Shown here: positions 1 through 5,678 of the stretch, in pieces
Layout: every line of letters starts with the position of its first letter
Position numbering within the stretch: the stretch's first letter is position 1
NCBI GenBank assembly: GCA_013215865.1
Contig: JABSQL010000458.1
Location: forward strand, 1-9,814
From: Candidatus Margulisiibacteriota bacterium
GTDB lineage: Bacteria > Margulisbacteria > Marinamargulisbacteria > DT-59
DNA length: 9,814 nt
Reading direction: 5' to 3'
The notes under the pieces: generated by a model
Seen by the model: only the letters and a program-made list of their open reading frames with translations
Databases searched by the model: none
Told to the model about the DNA's origin: nothing
Translations under genes and position numbers: made by a program

Positions 1-52
1 GCACTTTAACTCGATCAAATTCCTTTCGACTCATGATAATCTTGCCCTCCAT
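1..52 (-). CDS. Transposase, N-terminal fragment cut by the window edge (ISNCY/IS1202-like, tentative)
   Basis: Only the first 17 codons are in the window, read leftwards from the ATG at 52-50: MEGKIIMSRKEFDRVKV. An opening of the form M-S-(K/R)-K-E-x-x-R-x-K-V is what I recall for IS1202-group (ISNCY) transposases, where it leads into a helix-turn-helix. This family call rests on memory of that pattern and not on catalytic residues, which lie outside the window. The start is supported by a good Shine-Dalgarno AAAGGAG (minus strand, 67-61) eight bases upstream. An ATG at 59-57 runs into a stop after 14 codons and is not the start. The repeat-bearing IS end at 90-140 lies directly upstream, as expected for the 5' end of an IS. 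Confidence 0.5.
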   Translation of the reverse strand, partial: MEGKIIMSRKEFDRVKV

Positions 53-60
53 TTTGCATA

Positions 61-67
61 CTCCTTT
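61..67 (-). promoter_or_regulatory. Ribosome-binding site of the transposase
   Basis: On the minus strand these bases read AAAGGAG, a near-consensus Shine-Dalgarno. An 8-nt spacer separates it from the ATG at 52-50, which decides that start codon. Confidence 0.6.
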
Positions 68-89
68 CTAGAGCATGACTTTATCAGAT

Positions 90-134
90 TTAGGACATTT
101 TCACTTTGGACAATTAGGACATTATCACTTTGGA
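90..134. repeat. Two tandem subterminal IS repeats
   Basis: The core GGACATTnTCACTTTGGA occurs twice in direct orientation. The full matches are 90-110 and 114-134, 24 bp apart, and identical over 21 positions except T100 versus A124. Short tandem repeats of this kind near an IS end usually serve as transposase-binding sites (inference). Their position just upstream of a transposase start fits this. Confidence 0.75.
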
Positions 135-162
135 GCGACAGGATAATGCGAAACTCTATTTA

Positions 163-175
163 TAGTGTTACACTA
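163..175. promoter_or_regulatory. Palindrome overlapping the probable promoter of the patatin-like gene
   Basis: TAGTGTTACACTA is a perfect 13-bp palindrome around T169, ending 5 bp before the ATG at 181. It overlaps a -10-like TATAGT at 161-166. No convincing -35 is seen at 16-18 bp; GCGACA at 135-140 would give a 20-bp spacer. If TATAGT is used, transcription starts about 8 nt before the ATG and the mRNA is nearly leaderless, which fits the absence of a Shine-Dalgarno. The position would suit a repressor operator (inference). A matching 11-bp copy lies at 1307-1317. Confidence 0.4.
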
Positions 176-180
176 ATAAT

Positions 181-1305
181 ATGTCTGACAGCTCCCAAAT
201 TGGATTGGTGTTAACAGGTGGTGGTGCTAGAGGCGCGTACCAAGCGGGCGTTATTCGAGCAATCACAGAAATTACAGATGACATGGGCATTGTGAATCCT
301 TTTCCAGTCCTTACGGGGACAAGTGCGGGTGCAATTAACGCCACTTATTTGTCGTCATTCGCAGAGGACATGACGATTGCTAGTAAACGTTTGGTTCGAC
401 TATGGACACGGATTTCCACCAAACAAGTATACCGCATTGATTTGTTATCAATGGCAGGAATTGGACTGAGATGGCTTTTAGAGCTTTCAAGTGGCGGGCT
501 CTCTCCCAAGAAAAAGGCACGTGCACTATTGAATACAGAGCCGTTAATGGAATTAATACAACGTGGAATTAAATTTCAAAAAATTCAGGAAAATATTGAT
601 AAAGGATATATTCATAGTCTCGCGTTAACAGCAGTGAATTATTCTTCAGGAAATAGCCGAACTTTTTTTCAGGGAGGTGCCGGTGTGGAACCTTGGGAAA
701 GGTTGAGAAGAAAAGGATTAGCAGCAAACATCACTCCTGAACACATCATGGCGTCTACTGCGATTCCCATGTTGTTTCCCCCAATCAAATTAGATGGGCA
801 ATATTATGGTGATGGGAGTTTAAGAAATTATACGCCTCTTAGTCCAGCCATTAAATTAGGGGCTCAAAAGTTGATTGTTGTGGGTGTGAGGCGGAAAGAA
901 AATAAACTTATGGAACATATGGACATGTCACCCACCCCAGCTAGAATATTGGGAGTATTGTTAAATTCTGTTTTGTTAGATGCCATCGACTATGATTATG
1001 AGCGGTTAACACGGATTAATCACACATTGAAATTTGTGCATGAAACAGCTGAAACGCCCTTAAAGAAGGTCGATGTACTCATGATAAGGCCTTCTCAGGA
1101 TCTTGGGATAATTGCATCTGAAGAAGCAGAACATATGCCTAAAACGATTCTGCATTTTATCCATGGACTGGGTACGTCCCAAGAAGCATCTGATTTAATT
1201 AGTTATTTGTTATTCGAACCATCGTATACAGGAAGGCTAATCGAGCTAGGTCAAAAAGATGCGATGGAGAAAGAGACAGATATTCGCGCATTTTTCCATC
1301 AATAG
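181..1305 (+). CDS. Patatin-like phospholipase family protein
   Basis: Predicted serine lipid acyl hydrolase of 374 residues with the patatin Ser-Asp dyad. The glycine-rich oxyanion-hole motif GGGARG is at residues 13-18. The nucleophile elbow GTSAG is at 46-50 with Ser48 as nucleophile. The catalytic Asp is probably Asp211 in a YGDGS motif, where DGG or DGA is more usual. These three motifs in this order and spacing define the family; substrate specificity cannot be read from them. No signal peptide is visible: the N-terminus MSDSSQIGLVLTGGG runs straight into the first beta strand, so a cytoplasmic, membrane-peripheral or secreted (including effector) location is open. The start fits the domain boundary although no Shine-Dalgarno precedes it. 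The gene stands alone, between an IS end and the convergent fbaB. Confidence 0.93.
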   Translation: MSDSSQIGLVLTGGGARGAYQAGVIRAITEITDDMGIVNPFPVLTGTSAGAINATYLSSFAEDMTIASKRLVRLWTRISTKQVYRIDLLSMAGIGLRWLLELSSGGLSPKKKARALLNTEPLMELIQRGIKFQKIQENIDKGYIHSLALTAVNYSSGNSRTFFQGGAGVEPWERLRRKGLAANITPEHIMASTAIPMLFPPIKLDGQYYGDGSLRNYTPLSPAIKLGAQKLIVVGVRRKENKLMEHMDMSPTPARILGVLLNSVLLDAIDYDYERLTRINHTLKFVHETAETPLKKVDVLMIRPSQDLGIIASEEAEHMPKTILHFIHGLGTSQEASDLISYLLFEPSYTGRLIELGQKDAMEKETDIRAFFHQ

Positions 1306-1306
1306 C

Positions 1307-1317
1307 AGTGTAACACT
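1307..1317. repeat. Second copy of the AGTGT-ACACT palindrome, 3' of the patatin-like gene
   Basis: AGTGTAACACT begins 2 bp after the patatin-like stop codon. It is the exact reverse complement of bases 164-174, so the two copies form 11-bp inverted repeats around the gene. It lies in the 24-bp gap between two convergent genes. The stem is too short and lacks a T-run, so it is not a standard intrinsic terminator. Confidence 0.5.
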
Positions 1318-1329
1318 AGAAAATAAAAC

Positions 1330-2385
1330 TTATGCAATCGTTACCTTTTCGCATAAATAAACATCTTGGACATTATGTAATAAAGATACCCCATCTTTAA
1401 ATGGCTTTTGGAAGGCTTTTCGTCCTGAGATCAACCCCATACCACCCGCACGTTTATTGATGACAGCAGTTGATACGGCATCTTGAATGTCATTAGAACC
1501 TGAAGCTCCACCAGAATTAATGAGTCCTATTCGGCCCATATAACTGTTTGCAACTTGATAACGGCATAGATCAATGGGGTGGTCAGATGACAATTGTGAG
1601 TACACTTTATCATGAGTTTTACCAAAATTGATGGCAGTGAATCCACCGTTATTTTCTGGGAGTTTTTGTTTGACAATATCTGCTTTGATTGTCGCACCCA
1701 AGTGGTTTGCTTGGCCGGTCAAATCTGCCGATAAGTGATAATCAACCCCATCTTTCTTGAATCCACTGTTTCGTAAGTAGCACCATAATATAGTTGCCAT
1801 GCCCAGTTCATGGGCATATTCAAATGCCTCAGAGACTTCTATGATTTGCCGATTACTTTCCTCTGACCCAAAATAAATAGTGGCTCCCACGGCAACACAG
1901 CCTTGGTCATAGGCTTGTTTAATAGAACCAAAAGAAATTTGATCATGTTTATTCGGATAAGTTAACAGTTCATTATGGTTAAATTTTAAAATAAAAGGAA
2001 TTTTGTGGGCATATTTTCTGGCCACAATACCCAATACCCCCAATGTACTTGCAACCGCATTACAGCCTCCTTCAATCGCTAATTTAACGATGTTTTCTGG
2101 ATCAAAGTAGGCGGGGTTGGGTGCGAAAGAGGCACCAGCAGTATGCTCAATGCCTTGGTCCACTGGTAATATTGATAGATATCCTGTTCCGGAAAGCCGG
2201 CCGGTGTTAAAAAGGGTTTCTAAGCTTCTAAGGACTCGGATATTCCGATCAGATGATGAAAATATTTGGTCCACAAAATGGGGTCCGGGGAGATGAAGAT
2301 CTTTTTTAGATATGGTTTTAGATGAATGACCTAGCAAGTAGGTTGCATCATCTTGAAGAATAGTTTGAATTTGTGAATATGACAT
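1330..2385 (-). CDS. fbaB: Class I fructose-bisphosphate aldolase (FbaB/DhnA type)
   Basis: Interconverts fructose 1,6-bisphosphate with dihydroxyacetone phosphate plus glyceraldehyde 3-phosphate in glycolysis and gluconeogenesis, by a Schiff-base mechanism in the cytoplasm. At 351 residues it matches E. coli FbaB (350) and is recognisably similar along its whole length, for example [20 protein letters not shown] at 68-87, [10 protein letters not shown] at 168-177, KDGVDYH at 211-217 and [11 protein letters not shown] near the C-terminus. The Schiff-base lysine is expected at Lys239 in the IVKQK motif, by alignment with E. coli Lys237. The start has a perfect ribosome-binding site (minus strand AGGAGGA, 2397-2391). 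It lies 31 bp downstream of menE on the same strand and is probably cotranscribed with the men genes, though its strong ribosome-binding site suggests translation at its own rate. Confidence 0.96.
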   Translation of the reverse strand: MSYSQIQTILQDDATYLLGHSSKTISKKDLHLPGPHFVDQIFSSSDRNIRVLRSLETLFNTGRLSGTGYLSILPVDQGIEHTAGASFAPNPAYFDPENIVKLAIEGGCNAVASTLGVLGIVARKYAHKIPFILKFNHNELLTYPNKHDQISFGSIKQAYDQGCVAVGATIYFGSEESNRQIIEVSEAFEYAHELGMATILWCYLRNSGFKKDGVDYHLSADLTGQANHLGATIKADIVKQKLPENNGGFTAINFGKTHDKVYSQLSSDHPIDLCRYQVANSYMGRIGLINSGGASGSNDIQDAVSTAVINKRAGGMGLISGRKAFQKPFKDGVSLLHNVQDVYLCEKVTIA

Positions 2386-2390
2386 AGGTA

Positions 2391-2397
2391 TCCTCCT
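2391..2397 (-). promoter_or_regulatory. Strong ribosome-binding site of fbaB
   Basis: The minus strand reads AGGAGGA, ending 5 nt before the ATG at 2385. It is by far the strongest Shine-Dalgarno in the minus-strand cluster; menA, menC and menE have weak or no visible sites. fbaB may therefore be translated more heavily than the genes before it. Confidence 0.75.
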
Positions 2398-2416
2398 AAA
2401 ACATTAAATTTAGAGT

Positions 2417-3718
2417 CTAGATACTACCATGGGAAGTGGTTGTCGTCATATTCAGAACAGGACGTGAGTGTTTAGGAAATATGTTTTCAACTTGATTTTC
2501 AAGCAATGATACGTTTACTTTAGGAAGGATTTTGATGTCAGCAACGGGCCGAAGACCAAACTCTATATCCTTTTCAGGGGTTATGTGACAAGAAATGACT
2601 CCCTTCAGCAGCAAAATTTGAGATTCAATATTTTCAGGAAAAATATTTTCACCGCCGGAGATAAACATTCGGTCATTTCTTCCAAGAATGACGAGATTTC
2701 CTTCTGGGTTGAAATAGCCACGATCACCTGTTTGAAAAAAACCATTGACGTCCAGAGGGAGTGTTACATGCCCATTTTTGAAATAGCCACTGAACAGTGT
2801 GGGGCCTTTCACCAATATTTCTTTATTTCCTGAAAAACGAATATGGATATTTGGAAGACATTTTCCACAATGGGAAAAATCTGTGGTGTTGGGTAATGTT
2901 GTGGTGATTTGAGATGACATTTCTGTCATTCCATAGGTTTGAAATAGAGGTAGACCCTTCTCTAGGGCGGTAGACATTTGAGAGGGTTCAATGGGGCCAC
3001 CGCCACACAAAATTGCTTTTAGGGTTGGAGGAATAACAAACGGGGATGATGTTAGCAAACGGTTGAGCTGTGTAGATACCATTGATACATGGGTGATAGA
3101 GTGGTTGTGTAAAGACGAAATAATGGGTTCTTTTTCTGTGGGAATGACAATAGTGGCCCCATGTAAGATGCATCTGAATAAAATAGATAATCCACTGACG
3201 TGGAATAATGGAAGTGACATCAGCCATTTGTCTCCTGGTTCTACTGGGATATTTTCCTGAGAATTAATGGCACTTGAAATATGGTTGTTAAGCGTATGAA
3301 TCGCTATTTTACTTTCAGTTGTCCCAGAAGTTAAAATGGCTGTAGCATGTTGATGGGGAGAAACATCGTTTTGCGATGTTTTTGTAAATAAAAATGGAAT
3401 ATCACTTACCTTGTCAAGTACAATTTTGCAGGAAATATTTTCAAAGAAAGTATGTCGTGAAGGCTTGGGAAACTTTGGATTAACAGGGAAAATAACAATG
3501 CCCAGTCTCAAAAGTCCAAACATGAGGGCTATAGTTTTAATGGTGGGGGGCAAAGAGATCCCAACATAATGACCAGAATGAAGTCCCCATTGTTCTAATC
3601 CAGAGACACACCTTGTGATAAGCTGGTGCAATTCTTGATAGGTGATGATATGTTTACCTTCTTCAATAGCAGGATGATCTGGAAATGCAAGGCTAGTGCT
3701 ATAAACGGGGCATTTCAT
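2417..3718 (-). CDS. menE: o-Succinylbenzoate-CoA ligase (MenE), with altered C-terminus
   Basis: Activates o-succinylbenzoate with ATP and CoA, the step before MenB in menaquinone synthesis; member of the ANL adenylating superfamily, 433 residues. Visible motifs are the P-loop TSGTTESK (130-137, with E-S where G-x-P is usual), YGMTE (262-266), TGDRG (330-334) and the hinge GRNDRMFISGGENIFPENIE (346-365). The expected A10 lysine near the C-terminus (pattern ..S-x-G-K-I..) appears as SHGSI followed at once by a stop, so Ser432 stands where lysine is expected. In related enzymes that lysine serves the adenylation half-reaction. The start codon overlaps the menC stop as ATGA, implying translational coupling. 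The menC neighbour, which makes the substrate, strongly supports MenE over other acyl-CoA ligases. Confidence 0.9.
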   Translation of the reverse strand: MKCPVYSTSLAFPDHPAIEEGKHIITYQELHQLITRCVSGLEQWGLHSGHYVGISLPPTIKTIALMFGLLRLGIVIFPVNPKFPKPSRHTFFENISCKIVLDKVSDIPFLFTKTSQNDVSPHQHATAILTSGTTESKIAIHTLNNHISSAINSQENIPVEPGDKWLMSLPLFHVSGLSILFRCILHGATIVIPTEKEPIISSLHNHSITHVSMVSTQLNRLLTSSPFVIPPTLKAILCGGGPIEPSQMSTALEKGLPLFQTYGMTEMSSQITTTLPNTTDFSHCGKCLPNIHIRFSGNKEILVKGPTLFSGYFKNGHVTLPLDVNGFFQTGDRGYFNPEGNLVILGRNDRMFISGGENIFPENIESQILLLKGVISCHITPEKDIEFGLRPVADIKILPKVNVSLLENQVENIFPKHSRPVLNMTTTTSHGSI

Positions 3719-4701
3719 ACATCTATTCCGTGGGTATCATTGGGAGAAAGTCCAGAAGCGATGGCTGAAAGACAAGATGTCCCAATAGGAGATTCATAAC
3801 TGGAGCTGATCACAACAGGTATTCCTAATTGTTTGGCTATATTTGCAAACTGAATGGTTCTTGAAATACCGCCAATGAGAGTGGGTTTTAATACAAAGGC
3901 ACCAATGTTGGATGCTTTTAGCTTCACGCATGTATCAGAATTATTATTTTGCATTGTGAGAATGATATGGTTTTCTTGTAGGAAAATAGATTCAGCTTGT
4001 TGAAGCGTCTCATCCAAAGCAATGGGTATGGGGGTTTTTTTGAATAAAGAACGTAAATCATGAGGATATTGAAGGGGTTCTTCTATGTAGCTGATGTTGT
4101 AGGGCAATAAATCCTGAATCATATGCTGTGCTGTATTGAGAGACCAAGCACGGTTGATGTCCAGTCTAAGCTGTGAAGAAGGTCCAATTCGATCTCTAAC
4201 CGAGGCGACTAACTGAAGGGCTTCAATCGCTTCAAGATGACCCAATTTGAGTTTAAAGACAGTCATCCCTTTTTTTGCCATTGTGGATGCTTTTTGCCAT
4301 ACCTCATCTTTTGAGCCCATCAGCAGTACATTTGATGAGACAGATGAAGGCGATGATGCATGAATGAGGAGGTGGTGGGGTGTTTTAAACTTATAGGAGT
4401 ACGCATCAAGCAAAGCAGATTCTAATCCGAACATCACGCTGGGTGAAAAGTGAAAAGGGTATACATAGTCATGAAATTGAGAAAGTGTGGTTAAAAAAGG
4501 GGCCGTAATGGTTTCTGAAAAATCCACTAAAACCTGTTTAGCGATGGTGAGTTCTTTTTCTACGGTTTCTATCGTTTCGTGGCTAAACCCTGGCAAAGGT
4601 GCACACTCACCTTGTCCTTCGTGACCTGACTCTAATGAAAGAGAAATAACAAAGACGGGTCTATGGTGATGGATGGTTGGTTGAGTATGTGTTAAACGCA
4701 T
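3715..4701 (-). CDS. menC: o-Succinylbenzoate synthase (MenC)
   Basis: Dehydrates SHCHC to o-succinylbenzoate in menaquinone synthesis; enolase superfamily, cytoplasmic, 328 residues (E. coli MenC is about 320). The catalytic set is complete: the KxK motif Lys150/Lys152 in FKLKLG, metal ligands Asp181 in LRLDINRAW, Glu207 in YIEEPL and Asp230 in IALDET, and the second catalytic lysine Lys272 in LKPTLIGG. The stretch VVISSSYESPIG (296-307) also matches the MenC pattern. The start is 7 bp after the menA stop with no clear Shine-Dalgarno, and the stop overlaps the menE start, so it is probably translated by coupling within the operon. Confidence 0.95.
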   Translation of the reverse strand: MRLTHTQPTIHHHRPVFVISLSLESGHEGQGECAPLPGFSHETIETVEKELTIAKQVLVDFSETITAPFLTTLSQFHDYVYPFHFSPSVMFGLESALLDAYSYKFKTPHHLLIHASSPSSVSSNVLLMGSKDEVWQKASTMAKKGMTVFKLKLGHLEAIEALQLVASVRDRIGPSSQLRLDINRAWSLNTAQHMIQDLLPYNISYIEEPLQYPHDLRSLFKKTPIPIALDETLQQAESIFLQENHIILTMQNNNSDTCVKLKASNIGAFVLKPTLIGGISRTIQFANIAKQLGIPVVISSSYESPIGTSCLSAIASGLSPNDTHGIDV

Positions 4702-4708
4702 TCGGCGA

Positions 4709-5584
4709 CTATGTTAATCCATAACCTACACAAAGTAAAATGGTAAAAATCAACAACAAAGCAGCTGTTTTGGATAAAATGGGGTTTAGGTCACGGTCTG
4801 ATTGATTGACCTGGTAGAACAATGGTATTGCAAACAGAATTGTTAAAAGTGTGACGATTAATCCAGAATGATTTCCTGTAAATAAGTATAAAAATGGAGG
4901 TATGATAGAGGCACCGAGTATACAAGCAATATAAAATTGTATTCCAAATCTGACGCCTAATTTAACCACAAGGGTGTTTTTACCTGCTCGTTGATCTTGA
5001 ACGACGTCTCTTAAATTGTTTACAGTCAATATTGCAGTGGCTAATAAGCCAATAGATAGGCCGATCATCAGTACCTCCATGGAGATAGAGAAAGTATGTA
5101 GAAAATAGGTCCCTCCAACAGCGATTGGTCCGAAAAAGACGAGGACAAACAAGTCTCCTAAACCCATATAGGCCAATGGGTATGGTCCGCCTGTATATAA
5201 AATTCCAGAAATGATAGAACAAATGCCAATAGCGATAATCGGCCATCCGCCTCGAACCATGAGATAGATGCCTGACAGAAACGCCAGAAAAAAAGTGATA
5301 CAAAATGCTGCTTTCATAGATTGAGGGGAAACCAAGCCTGCTTGTGTTGCTCGTGTGGGACCTAACCGAGTGTGTGTGTCCGCGCCTTTAATGAAATCAA
5401 AGTAATCATTTGCAAAGTTAGTGCCAACTTGAATAAATATAGCACCTAGAAAGGTAAAAATGGCAGTGGTTAGATGAAAATGGTTTTCTTGCGCAGCCAT
5501 GAATGTTCCGACTGCAACAGGGCAAATACATGCTAGAAGGGTTTTGGGGCGTGTTGCGAGTGCCCAGATTCTTAATCGTCTCAT
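4709..5584 (-). CDS. menA: 1,4-Dihydroxy-2-naphthoate polyprenyltransferase (MenA)
   Basis: Membrane-embedded UbiA-superfamily prenyltransferase that attaches the polyprenyl tail to DHNA, giving demethylmenaquinone. It has 291 residues and is very hydrophobic, with about eight or nine likely membrane helices. Both Asp-rich motifs are intact: NDYFDFIKGAD at 59-69 and NNLRDVVQDQRAGK at 189-202, with Asp193 and Asp197. The RLGPTRATQAGLVSP stretch (73-87) is typical of MenA rather than UbiA. It is the first gene of the minus-strand cluster. The ATG at 5584 is preceded by no Shine-Dalgarno and by a TATAAT box only 10 bp upstream, so the mRNA is probably leaderless or nearly so. Confidence 0.94.
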   Translation of the reverse strand: MRRLRIWALATRPKTLLACICPVAVGTFMAAQENHFHLTTAIFTFLGAIFIQVGTNFANDYFDFIKGADTHTRLGPTRATQAGLVSPQSMKAAFCITFFLAFLSGIYLMVRGGWPIIAIGICSIISGILYTGGPYPLAYMGLGDLFVLVFFGPIAVGGTYFLHTFSISMEVLMIGLSIGLLATAILTVNNLRDVVQDQRAGKNTLVVKLGVRFGIQFYIACILGASIIPPFLYLFTGNHSGLIVTLLTILFAIPLFYQVNQSDRDLNPILSKTAALLLIFTILLCVGYGLT

Positions 5585-5594
5585 AGTGTTCGGG

Positions 5595-5623
5595 ATTATA
5601 TCATATTAATAAATATTTTATTG
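5595..5623 (-). promoter_or_regulatory. Predicted promoter of the men-fbaB operon
   Basis: A perfect -10 TATAAT lies on the minus strand at 5600-5595. The -35 at the normal 17-bp spacing (CAATAA, 5623-5618) is weak. The expected start point near 5588 gives about 4 nt of leader before the menA ATG at 5584. It overlaps the divergent promoter of the signalling gene by a few bases. Confidence 0.55.
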
Positions 5624-5649
5624 GATAATAAGCGAAAATTTGATAAGAT
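5621..5649 (+). promoter_or_regulatory. Predicted promoter of the hybrid signalling protein gene
   Basis: TTGGAT (5621-5626) and TAAGAT (5644-5649) are separated by 17 bp, each close to the sigma70 consensus. Transcription would start near 5656. That is downstream of the first possible TTG start (5640) and supports a start further in. Confidence 0.5.
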
Positions 5650-5678
5650 ATCTGTGTTTGATAACGATATGTGAGAGG

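Larger units (their letters stand above)
1..140 (-). mobile_element. End of an insertion sequence (partial)
   Basis: This stretch joins the transposase 5' end, its leader and the two subterminal repeats. Read from the outside (minus strand from 140) the end would begin TGTCGCTCC, a plausible IS terminus starting with TGT. The exact boundary is inferred because the other end and the target-site duplication are out of view. The IS stops about 40 bp short of the patatin-like gene, so it has replaced or separated whatever regulatory DNA originally lay upstream. Confidence 0.5.

Noticed and set aside
2585..3260. Open frames on the plus strand opposite menE (2585-2833, 2991-3260)
   Set aside because: They lie wholly inside the well-supported menE gene, show no domain motif and have no ribosome-binding site.
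4980..5303. 107-codon minus-strand frame inside menA
   Set aside because: It is an alternate frame of a clear MenA sequence with both Asp-rich motifs; its translation looks like nonsense.
5584..5590. TAGTGTT at the menA start as a third copy of the phospholipase-flanking palindrome
   Set aside because: Only one half-site matches; the following bases do not complete ACACTA, so coincidence is likely.
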